This document shows positions 1 through 5,876 of a DNA stretch of 7,748 bases, one piece after another. The translations under genes were made by a program, and so were the position numbers. Origin of the DNA: UMGS1649 sp045659265 (GTDB lineage: Bacteria > Bacillota > Clostridia > TANB77 > CAG-465); the NCBI GenBank assembly GCA_045659265.1, contig JAZOWO010000110.1, forward strand, positions 1 to 7,748, in the 5' to 3' direction. How positions within the stretch are numbered: position 1 is the first letter of the stretch; each line of letters begins with the position of its first letter. The notes beneath the pieces were generated by a model. It saw only the letters and a list, made by a program, of their open reading frames with translations. It did no database searches and was not told where the DNA came from.

Positions 1-32
1 GTAATTTTTATTAAAGTTAAGTAAAATTACTA

Positions 33-2228
33 CTATCTCTTTAATCTAAATGAGTTTAATATCACAGTTATGCTGCTAAACATCATAGCCATACTTGCAT
101 ACATTGGAGTTAAACTTAACCCAAATCCTTCAAGTAATCCAGATGCTATTGTTATCATTGCGATATTATATATAAATGCCCAAAATATATTAGATTTTAT
201 AACATCTAATGTTTTTCTACTTGTTCTAAATAATTCTGCAATACTAGATATATCATTATTCATAAGTATTACATCTGCAGAGTTTTGAGCTATGTCTGTT
301 CCGCTATGCATAGATACTCCTATTGTTGCTGTCGCTAGAGCTGGTGCATCATTTATTCCATCACCAACCATCATAACATATTTACCATTATCTATTAATT
401 CTCTTATCTTTTCTACTTTATCCTTAGGAAGTACGTTTGCTATTACTCTATAAATATTTAGTTCGTTTGCAACAGTTTTAGCTGTTAATCCGTTATCTCC
501 AGTAAGCATTATGAATTTCTTGTCCATTTTAAATAATTCTGCCATTGCATCATAAGAACCTTTTCTTATTGTATCTTTTACACCAATTAACGCAATTACT
601 TGGAAGTTCTTAATTACATACATGATACTACATCCAGCTGTTGCTAAACGTTCTTCATTCTTTAAGAATTTATTTTCTACTCCTAATATTTCAAACACTT
701 TACCATTTGCAACAAAGTATTCAAAATCTCCAACTTTACCTCTTATTCCTATTCCAGGAAGTTCTTCAAAATATTCTACTTCTAATTCTCTTCTTCCTAT
801 TTCATCTAGATATTTTACAAATGGATATGCAATAGGATGTGTAGAATGTCTTTCTAAGCTTCCTACTATTTGCATTATATCTACGTTATCTATATCGTTT
901 GTGTAGTTTAGTACTTCATATATACTAACTTCGCCGTTAGTAAGAGTTCCTGTCTTATCCATTACGACTGTGTTAATTTTATTTGCCGTTTCTAATACAT
1001 CGCTAGATTTAACTAGTATTCCTTTCTTAGCAAGTTTACCTTCACTAATTACTACCGCAAGTGGTGTTGCTAAGCCTAACGCGCAAGGGCATGCTACAAC
1101 AAGAACATTTACGAAATGTTTAATCCCCTCTTTAATCCCAAAATCAAACATAAGATACATGCATAGTGTAAATATTGCAATACCTATTACTAATGCTACA
1201 AATATGCTAGATATATCATCTGCATATTTAGCTATTTTAGGTTTAGTATTAGATGCTTCTGAAACTAAATGTACTATTTCAGATATTGTAGAATCTTTTC
1301 CTATCGCTTCAGCTCTATACTCAAAATATCCGTCATAATTTATGCTTCCCGCAACAACTTTTGTGCCACTTTCTTTTTTTCTAGGTAATGCTTCTCCAGT
1401 TATAAAAGACTCATCAACATGTGCAGAACCATATATTACAGTACCATCTACTGCAACTCTATCTCCAGCTTTACATACAAGTATATCTCCAACTTTTACT
1501 TCGTCTATTGTAACCTTTTTATCTCCGTTTGCTGTTTTTATTATTGCAAATTCTGGCGTTATTTTAACAAGATCTTTAATAGCCTCTTTACTCTTTTCTT
1601 TGCTCTTAAAGTCTATATATCTTCCAAACTTTACAAAGAATATTACAGTTACACACGCCTCAAAATACAAATTGTGTACAAGTTCGAATCTACCTGTAAA
1701 TATTAAAATCATATTTACAAAGCTATATATAAAACTTGCAAGAACACCCATTGTAACTAGTGTATCCATATTAGGCATTGTTTTAATGAATCTCTTTACA
1801 CCGTTTATTATTATATCTAAACCATATACCAAACTAAGTATTGCAAATATACACAATACTAACGAATACCAAATAGCATGATATTCCATATTTAAGAATG
1901 GTATTTGCGGCCAACCAAACATATTGCTCATAGAAATATATATTGTTATTGCTGTTAATACAAATGAAGCTAACAATAAATACTTGCTTATATTCTTTTT
2001 ATTTTCGTTCTTAGGGTTATATATACCTAAAGATTCAAATCCAGCTTCTTTAATATATTCTTCAATCTTTTCTACATCTAGCTTAGTTTCGTCATATTCC
2101 ACTAAAGCCTGAGCAAGCACCAGATTCACTGATGCTTTTATACCTTCTTGTTTATTCAAATATTTTTCTAAGCCAGAAGAACAAGCACTACAACTCATTC
2201 CACCTATACTTAAAATTACTTTTTTCAT
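33..2228 (-). CDS. copA: Copper-exporting P1B-type ATPase CopA
   Basis: This is an inner-membrane pump that uses ATP to expel Cu(I) from the cytoplasm. The 731-aa protein has one N-terminal heavy-metal-associated domain (GMSCSAC, Cys13 and Cys16) and about eight membrane segments (near 84-100, 118-142, 155-176, 187-203, 340-360, 370-396, 681-699, 706-727). It carries the MPNMDTL stretch (151-157), the actuator TGE (277-279), the transport-site CPC (380-382), the phosphorylated Asp424 in DKTGT, the HP dipeptide (464-465) of the nucleotide-binding domain, TGDN (576-579) and GDGINDAP (622-629). Tyr687-Asn688 in segment 7 and the MFSS run (716-719) in segment 8 match the Cu(I)-binding residues of P1B-1 pumps, favouring Cu(I)/Ag(I) over Zn/Cd. 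Length is normal for a one-HMA CopA and no key residue is missing. It follows copZ by 19 nt, with an AAGGG ribosome-binding site about 10 nt before ATG. It is the last gene of the run and ends in TAG. Confidence 0.96.
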   Translation of the reverse strand: MKKVILSIGGMSCSACSSGLEKYLNKQEGIKASVNLVLAQALVEYDETKLDVEKIEEYIKEAGFESLGIYNPKNENKKNISKYLLLASFVLTAITIYISMSNMFGWPQIPFLNMEYHAIWYSLVLCIFAILSLVYGLDIIINGVKRFIKTMPNMDTLVTMGVLASFIYSFVNMILIFTGRFELVHNLYFEACVTVIFFVKFGRYIDFKSKEKSKEAIKDLVKITPEFAIIKTANGDKKVTIDEVKVGDILVCKAGDRVAVDGTVIYGSAHVDESFITGEALPRKKESGTKVVAGSINYDGYFEYRAEAIGKDSTISEIVHLVSEASNTKPKIAKYADDISSIFVALVIGIAIFTLCMYLMFDFGIKEGIKHFVNVLVVACPCALGLATPLAVVISEGKLAKKGILVKSSDVLETANKINTVVMDKTGTLTNGEVSIYEVLNYTNDIDNVDIMQIVGSLERHSTHPIAYPFVKYLDEIGRRELEVEYFEELPGIGIRGKVGDFEYFVANGKVFEILGVENKFLKNEERLATAGCSIMYVIKNFQVIALIGVKDTIRKGSYDAMAELFKMDKKFIMLTGDNGLTAKTVANELNIYRVIANVLPKDKVEKIRELIDNGKYVMMVGDGINDAPALATATIGVSMHSGTDIAQNSADVILMNNDISSIAELFRTSRKTLDVIKSNIFWAFIYNIAMITIASGLLEGFGLSLTPMYASMAMMFSSITVILNSFRLKR

Positions 2229-2247
2229 ATATTATTATCCCTTTTTA

Positions 2248-2448
2248 TTAATCTATTACATCGAAGCCTACAGCTTCAATTTTATCTTTAAGTATCTTAG
2301 TTATATCCTTAGTCATCTCTACTGTTACAGTTTTAGTTTTATGACTTGAATTAACAGAAATAACACCTTCTATATCTTTTAATGCATTGTTTATTCTGTT
2401 TTCGCAACCACTACACATTATTCCTTCTACATTAAATGTAACTGTCAT
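2248..2448 (-). CDS. copZ: CopZ-like copper chaperone (single HMA domain)
   Basis: A 66-aa cytoplasmic protein made of one heavy-metal-associated (ferredoxin-like) domain. The metal-binding loop is GIMCSGC, with Cys12 and Cys15 as the Cu(I) ligands. The rest fits the family pattern: a first strand TVTFNVEG, a helix ENRINNALKDIEG, a strand around VISVNS, and the C-terminal EAVGFDV. Family knowledge says such proteins bind Cu(I) and pass it to the N-terminal domain and pump body of CopA. The copA gene starts 19 nt downstream, which supports that partnership. A perfect AGGAGG lies 5 nt before ATG and overlaps the stop codon of rnhB, so the start is secure and translation is probably efficient. 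A Hg-binding or generic HMA protein cannot be excluded from sequence alone, but the context strongly favours copper. Confidence 0.9.
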   Translation of the reverse strand: MTVTFNVEGIMCSGCENRINNALKDIEGVISVNSSHKTKTVTVEMTKDITKILKDKIEAVGFDVID

Positions 2449-2457
2449 ATCTACCTC

Positions 2458-3081
2458 CTAGATAAATTTCTTACAAAAACTTCTTCTATGTGCTTTACAA
2501 AGACCATACTTTAATATTGCCTCTGTATGTTCTTTTGTTCCATATCCTTTATTTTTAGCAAAGCCATATTCAGGATACTCTTTATCTAGTTCAATTATCA
2601 TATGATCTCTTGTAACTTTCGCTATAATTGATGCCGCAGCAATAGATTCACTTAGCGCATCACCTTTAATTATTGGTGAATATGGTACATCTATTGGTAC
2701 TTTCTTTTCTGCATCCACTAATGCAAAGTCTGGTTTTTTGCTTAAACCTTCAACCGCTTTTTTCATAGCTAGTCTAGTTGCTTCTAGTATGTTTATTCTA
2801 TCTATTGTTTCTTCATCTACTATACCAACAGACCAAGCTACCGCTCTTTCTTTTATTATTTCAAATAATTCTTCTCTTTTCTTTTCTGTAAGTTTCTTTG
2901 AATCGTTTACACCTTCAATATGATCATCTTTTTTAAGAATAACTGCAGCCGCTACAACTGGTCCGCAAAGTGGTCCACGTCCTGCTTCATCTATTCCACA
3001 TACAAATTCATATCCTTTAGCGTATAACGCTCTTTCGTACTCTAACATTTTATCTAATCTAAGTTGTTCTTTTTCTGTCAT
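2458..3081 (-). CDS. rnhB: Ribonuclease HII
   Basis: Endonuclease that cuts the RNA strand of RNA-DNA hybrids and removes misincorporated ribonucleotides from DNA in the cytoplasm. The 207-aa length is typical. The family signature GIDEAGRGPLCGPV sits at residues 29-42 and supplies catalytic Asp31 and Glu32. Asp123 (in ALVDA) and Asp159 (in AKVTRD) are the expected remaining acidic metal ligands. DSKKL (60-64), the AAASIIAK segment (148-155), the GYGTKEH loop and the C-terminal HRRSF are all family hallmarks. The protein looks intact. Its ATG directly abuts the rsmI stop (TAAATG), with a GGAG about 9 nt upstream inside rsmI. Translational coupling with rsmI is therefore likely. Its own stop codon overlaps the ribosome-binding site of copZ. 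Confidence 0.96.
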   Translation of the reverse strand: MTEKEQLRLDKMLEYERALYAKGYEFVCGIDEAGRGPLCGPVVAAAVILKKDDHIEGVNDSKKLTEKKREELFEIIKERAVAWSVGIVDEETIDRINILEATRLAMKKAVEGLSKKPDFALVDAEKKVPIDVPYSPIIKGDALSESIAAASIIAKVTRDHMIIELDKEYPEYGFAKNKGYGTKEHTEAILKYGLCKAHRRSFCKKFI

Positions 3082-3948
3082 TTAAACACACTCCATATAT
3101 ACTTCGTTCTTTGTTTTTCCTCTTTCTTTTGCTACTTTCTTAATTGCCTCTTTTTTGTCTATACCTTGTCCCACATAGTATTCTACAAGTTCTCTATCTG
3201 TCATTTTGTCTATTCCAAGTTTTTCGTTTTCTTCTTCTTTTTTTAAGCTTTCGCCTTCTTTATTTCCTTCAACAATTAAAACGATTTCACCTTTAATACC
3301 GTTTGTTTCTATTTCTTCTATTTGTTCACTTAAAGTAGAATATCTACACTCTTCATGAAGCTTAGTAAGTTCACGAGCTATACATATTCTTCTTTCACCT
3401 AAATGTTTTAATATATCTTTTAATGTATATAAAATCTTATGTGGTGCTTCATAAAATACCATTGTTCTTGTTTCATATTTAAGACTTTCTAATCTTTCAC
3501 GACGTCTAGTAGGTCTCATTGGTAAAAAGCCTTCAAATGTAAAGGTATCCGAATCAAAGTTTGTGTATGCTATCGCCGTAGTAAGAGCAGTAACACCAGG
3601 TATAACTTCTATCTTATATCCTTCATCTATTAATGTTTCTACTAATGCTTCACCTGGATCAGATATTCTTGGCATACCTGCGTCAGATACTAACGCAATT
3701 TGCTTACCTTCATCTAAAAGTCTTCTAACTTCATCTATCTTATCTTTTTCGTTATGTCTGTGGTAACTAATTTGTGGTTTAGATATTTCAAGGTGATTTA
3801 ACAACTTTAATGTTTGTCTTGTATCTTCTGCTAAGATCAAATCTACTTCTTTTAATGTATCTATTGCACGTAAAGTAATATCCCTTAAATTACCTATTGG
3901 TGTACCAACTAAATATAACTTACCAGTTATTTCTTCTTTTTTACTCAT
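3082..3948 (-). CDS. rsmI: 16S rRNA (cytidine1402-2'-O)-methyltransferase RsmI
   Basis: Transfers a methyl group from S-adenosylmethionine to the 2'-OH of C1402 in the decoding centre of 16S rRNA. The 288-aa protein has the tetrapyrrole-methylase-like fold of the family: VGTPIGNLRDITLRA (14-28), AEDTR (40-44), SDAGMP (88-93) followed by ISDPG, then FYEAPHKI and the RELTKLHEE stretch. The core ends near residue 229 (VEGN). A charged linker leads to a small C-terminal helical region (LVEYYVGQGIDKKEA onward) resembling the helix-turn-helix tail common in RsmI. The ATG overlaps the stop of the upstream methyltransferase by one base (TAATG). Its GGAGG site lies 4 nt before ATG and is formed by the last codons of that gene, which implies coupled translation. 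In Bacillus the same product (YabC) is also encoded near a YabB methyltransferase. Confidence 0.95.
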   Translation of the reverse strand: MSKKEEITGKLYLVGTPIGNLRDITLRAIDTLKEVDLILAEDTRQTLKLLNHLEISKPQISYHRHNEKDKIDEVRRLLDEGKQIALVSDAGMPRISDPGEALVETLIDEGYKIEVIPGVTALTTAIAYTNFDSDTFTFEGFLPMRPTRRRERLESLKYETRTMVFYEAPHKILYTLKDILKHLGERRICIARELTKLHEECRYSTLSEQIEEIETNGIKGEIVLIVEGNKEGESLKKEEENEKLGIDKMTDRELVEYYVGQGIDKKEAIKKVAKERGKTKNEVYMECV

Positions 3949-4703
3949 TATTCCTCCACTTTATCCATACCATATATTTCATATACATGATCTGTGTAAT
4001 TTCCGTTCTCATCATACTCTATTATGCTAGGTAATACTGTACATTCATTACCACCGCCTAAAACATATTCGCAAAGCACTATACTAGGTTTCTTTTTAGT
4101 GCTAGGTTGTAAAAATTGCAGTTCTTTTATTTCTAGGTTATATTTTCTTCCTAAACATATTAAATCCGCAATTCTTTCTGGTTTATGTACAATATATAAC
4201 TTACCTTTATATTTTAATAACTTAGATGCAGTCACAAATATATCTTCTAGCTCGCACTTTACTTCATGACGAGCTATATATTTTTCATCTATATCATTTA
4301 CCGTTCCTGTTCCCGCTTTTTTATATGGGGGATTAGATATTACCACATCTACTTTATCTTTTCCAGTTATTTCGACAATTTTTTCACGAATTTTTTCTAC
4401 ATTTTTAAGATCTTCTTTTACAGCATAAATTTTATCTTCTAATTCGTTTAACTTAATATTTTTAAGAGCTAAATTGTACATTTTATCTTGAAGTTCTACT
4501 CCGATTATTTTGTTACATTTAGTCTTTTCTGAAATTATTACAGGCATTACTGCCGAACCCGTACCCAAATCTAATATATTTGTATCTTTATTTGTTTTCT
4601 TAACAATGTTAGCAAGAAGTACAGAATCCATACCAAATAAAAAGAGATCTGTATCTTGTATAATCCTTTTACCATTAAGGTTTAAATCATCTATTCTTTC
4701 CAT
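3948..4703 (-). CDS. trmN6: TrmN6/YabB-like tRNA1(Val) (adenine37-N6)-methyltransferase
   Basis: Predicted SAM-dependent N6-adenine methyltransferase acting on tRNA. The 251-aa protein begins MERIDDLNLNGKRIIQ, typical of Firmicutes YabB-family proteins. It carries the SAM-binding motif LDLGTGS (44-50), an acidic Glu70 at the end of the next strand (IIGVEL), and the catalytic NPPY at 124-127 that defines amino-methyltransferases acting on adenine or glutamine. The start at 4703 is chosen because GAGGA lies 6 nt upstream of that ATG. In-frame ATGs at 4718 and 4730 would add 5 or 9 residues, but have no ribosome-binding site and fall on the likely promoter. It heads the five-gene run and overlaps rsmI by one base. 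Substrate identity (tRNA1Val A37) is by family name; I infer it and cannot confirm it. A related rRNA- or protein-modifying enzyme remains possible. Confidence 0.85.
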   Translation of the reverse strand: MERIDDLNLNGKRIIQDTDLFLFGMDSVLLANIVKKTNKDTNILDLGTGSAVMPVIISEKTKCNKIIGVELQDKMYNLALKNIKLNELEDKIYAVKEDLKNVEKIREKIVEITGKDKVDVVISNPPYKKAGTGTVNDIDEKYIARHEVKCELEDIFVTASKLLKYKGKLYIVHKPERIADLICLGRKYNLEIKELQFLQPSTKKKPSIVLCEYVLGGGNECTVLPSIIEYDENGNYTDHVYEIYGMDKVEE

Positions 4704-4709
4704 AAAAAA

Positions 4710-4714
4710 TCCTC
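4710..4714 (-). promoter_or_regulatory. Ribosome-binding site fixing the trmN6-like start
   Basis: On the minus strand this reads GAGGA, followed by six T residues and the ATG at 4703. The two in-frame upstream ATGs (4718 and 4730) are preceded by AT-only sequence, so this site decides the start and gives a 251-residue product. Confidence 0.7.
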
Positions 4715-4720
4715 GCATAT

Positions 4721-4749
4721 ATTTTACCATAAAAAATTAAAAAAGAAAA
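4721..4749 (-). promoter_or_regulatory. Possible promoter of the methyltransferase-rnhB-copper gene run
   Basis: On the minus strand an extended -10 element TGGTAAAAT (4721-4729) lies 18 nt upstream of the ATG at 4703. A weak -35-like TTTTCT sits at 4744-4749, 17 nt from TAAAAT. Initiation would fall near 4714, just at the ribosome-binding site, giving a very short leader. The site is downstream of the terminator of the preceding gene, where a promoter is expected. The -35 match is poor in this AT-rich stretch, so this is a tentative call. Confidence 0.35.
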
Positions 4750-4757
4750 GAATAAAC

Positions 4758-4793
4758 AAAAAGGAAAAACATAACAGTTACCTGTTATGTTTT
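4758..4793 (-). terminator. Rho-independent terminator of the 310-aa surface protein gene
   Basis: A perfect 12-bp inverted repeat pairs 4766-4777 with 4782-4793 (minus strand AAAACATAACAG / CTGTTATGTTTT) around a 4-nt GTAA loop. On the minus strand it runs into a T-rich tail (4758-4765, interrupted by CC). It begins 31 nt after the stop codon at 4825-4827 and separates this gene from the downstream methyltransferase run. The plus-strand exit is also T-rich, so it could act in both directions, although no plus-strand gene reads into it. Confidence 0.85.
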
Positions 4794-4824
4794 CTTTTAT
4801 TATTTAATTTGTTTACTGATTTAA

Positions 4825-5757
4825 TTATTCTGCTACATAGTTATAATGCATAGTTGCATTTGTAAGGGGCTCATTACCCATTGTAGCTAATGATAGATTT
4901 GACCATTCTGTTTCTGTACCAGCATAATATACATCTGTTAAATTGTCTGCATATCCAAATACCCACACACCAAGTGTTGTAAATGTTTTCGGCAATACTA
5001 TCTTCTTTAATGATTTACATACCATAAACGCACCATAATTTATATCTGTAACACCTTCTGGTATTACTATTTCTTTTATATTTACACATAAAGCAAATGC
5101 ATTATTGTCAATCGTTACCAATGTATCTGGTAATACTATTTCTGTAAATTGCGATTGATCATCAAGCGCTGGGTTTAGCGAGCCTGCTGCACTAGGCGAA
5201 AACGCTCCCGCTTTTATTGAAGTTACTGTATATGTCTCACCATCAGGTCCAGTTACTGTTGATGGAATTGCAACTCTTGTTACAGTATTTCCTTCATCAT
5301 CCTTTATTGCTGTTGTATAAGGATATTTATCTGTTCTATAATTATAGTATCCTGTTACCGCATACTTCTCTTGCACACCTTTTAATGCTGCCGTCATATT
5401 TGTCGTATCATAATCATATGTATAATAGTCAAATGGTTCGATTGGTCCTTCTCCTTTTTTATTTACATTTACACCGTTATCTGTTACATCTATATCAAAA
5501 TTATCAGTATAATCTCCCATTTCACCTAGTACATAGTCTCTTAAGTCATCTCCTCTTAAATTGTCCAAAAAACCATCTGCCCATGTCAATGTAGCTAACT
5601 GTTGAACTTGTTGCAAACTAGTTGCATCTGTAGCTTCAGTCGCCTTATTTATTATTCCTGTATTACTTAAAGTAATTACTACCGAAGCTGCTAATATTAT
5701 CATACCTATAATTGTTATTACTAGTACTATTAGCGATATACCTTGTTTTCTTTTCAT
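4825..5757 (-). CDS. Surface protein: pilin-like N-terminal anchor plus BspA-type LRR domain (310 aa)
   Basis: Predicted exported, membrane-tethered protein of unknown function. Residues 1-34 form a prepilin-like leader: basic MKRKQ, a possible cleavage point after Gly6, then a long hydrophobic helix ending near SNTGII. The position equivalent to the usual Glu+5 of type IV pilins is Val11. A short segment (about 45-105) precedes a module (110-291) shared with the 610-aa neighbour. That module ends in three exact tandem 23-residue repeats (206-228, 229-251, 252-274) of the pattern xIVLPxxxTxIxxxAFxxCxxLK, as in BspA/LRR_5 proteins. The repeats are followed by a DVYYAGTETEWSNL cap and a TNATMHYN tail typical of that family. 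There is no LPXTG or S-layer anchor. BspA-like LRRs often serve in adhesion, but that role is only inferred here. AAGGGGG lies 7 nt before ATG. The gene has its own promoter and terminator. Confidence 0.85.
   Translation of the reverse strand: MKRKQGISLIVLVITIIGMIILAASVVITLSNTGIINKATEATDATSLQQVQQLATLTWADGFLDNLRGDDLRDYVLGEMGDYTDNFDIDVTDNGVNVNKKGEGPIEPFDYYTYDYDTTNMTAALKGVQEKYAVTGYYNYRTDKYPYTTAIKDDEGNTVTRVAIPSTVTGPDGETYTVTSIKAGAFSPSAAGSLNPALDDQSQFTEIVLPDTLVTIDNNAFALCVNIKEIVIPEGVTDINYGAFMVCKSLKKIVLPKTFTTLGVWVFGYADNLTDVYYAGTETEWSNLSLATMGNEPLTNATMHYNYVAE
4885..5430 (-). repeat. Paralogous C-terminal module shared with 5955-6428
   Basis: Codes for residues 110-291. It aligns with residues 428-585 of the neighbour through shared landmarks: YD-TT-MTA-LK, GYY-Y, PYP or YPY, DD-G, IPS-V, YT(V/I)T-I, AFS, the LRR units, and GT-xx-(W/Y)SN(L/I)S(L/F)A. 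The copies have diverged at many positions, so this is an old duplication or a shared domain rather than a recent copy. Confidence 0.8.
4936..5142 (-). repeat. Three tandem 23-codon LRR units (310-aa protein)
   Basis: Protein-level tandem repeats of exactly 69 nt each: 5074-5142, 5005-5073 and 4936-5004. Each unit begins with a (E/K)IV(L/I)P strand and contains an (A/V)F residue pair 15-16 positions in. The first two also carry a Cys at unit position 19. The paralogue at 5877-7709 has only two such units at the equivalent place. Confidence 0.85.
5641..5742 (-). repeat. Paralogous pilin-like anchor segment, copy 1
   Basis: Codes for residues 6-39 of the 310-aa protein. It matches residues 7-40 of the 610-aa protein (7590-7691) at 32 of 34 positions; only Gly18/Val and Asn37/Gly differ. 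This is much stronger conservation than in the rest of the two proteins. Confidence 0.9.
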
Positions 5758-5786
5758 TTGTTTTCCCCCTTATATTTTATAGTTCT

Positions 5787-5815
5787 ATACTACAATATAT
5801 TTTTTATTTTTTCAA
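5787..5815 (-). promoter_or_regulatory. Promoter of the 310-aa surface protein gene
   Basis: The minus strand shows TTGAAA (5810-5815) as -35, a 17-nt spacer and TAGTAT (5787-5792) as -10, fitting a housekeeping sigma-A promoter. The -10 ends 29 nt before ATG, with AAGGGGG in between. It lies just downstream of the terminator of the preceding gene, so the two surface protein genes appear to be transcribed separately. Confidence 0.6.
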
Positions 5816-5824
5816 TATTTATAT

Positions 5825-5860
5825 AAAAAATTAGGATATAACATTTGCTGTTATATCCTA
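5825..5860 (-). terminator. Rho-independent terminator of the 610-aa surface protein gene
   Basis: A perfect 12-bp stem pairs 5832-5843 with 5849-5860 (minus strand TAGGATATAACA / TGTTATATCCTA) with a 5-nt GCAAA loop. On the minus strand it is followed by A and six T residues (5825-5830). It begins 16 nt after the stop codon. Its inner stem ATAACA/TGTTAT is the same as in the terminator of the neighbouring paralogue. Confidence 0.87.
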
Positions 5861-5876
5861 TTCTATATATTTCACT

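Noticed and set aside
1..30. Inverted repeat GTAATTTT (1-8) / AAAATTAC (23-30) just after copA as a terminator.
   Set aside because: The stem is only 8 bp and nearly all A-T, the loop is 14 nt, and any T tract would lie outside the window. It could be chance in AT-rich sequence.
33..248. Possible recoding (TGA as Trp), because no gene in the window ends in TGA.
   Set aside because: The Trp codons checked in copA and the surface proteins are TGG, and absence of TGA stops among seven genes is unsurprising in AT-rich DNA.
1668..1684. TTGTGTACAAG palindrome-like sequence inside copA as a copper operator.
   Set aside because: It lies well inside the coding sequence, far from any promoter position, and does not fit the CopY or CsoR operator layout.
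1342..1881. Plus-strand open reading frames opposite copA, including one of 179 codons.
   Set aside because: They lie antisense to a gene with complete, conserved motifs, have no ribosome-binding site that I can see, and encode low-complexity Ser/Thr/Ile-rich sequence typical of frame shadows.
3665..3687. RsmI motif SDAGMP instead of SDAGTP.
   Set aside because: Met at this position is, as I recall, common in Firmicutes RsmI proteins such as Bacillus YabC, so it is not an anomaly.
4704..4730. Upstream in-frame ATGs (4718, 4730) as the start of the trmN6-like gene.
   Set aside because: Neither has a ribosome-binding site, and they would add residues not expected before the family-typical MERIDDL start. 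The ATG at 4703 has GAGGA at a 6-nt spacing.
5217..5594. Plus-strand open frame of 125 codons opposite the 310-aa surface gene.
   Set aside because: The predicted product is an improbable Leu/His/Tyr-rich string, the expected complement of the minus-strand gene. It is a shadow.
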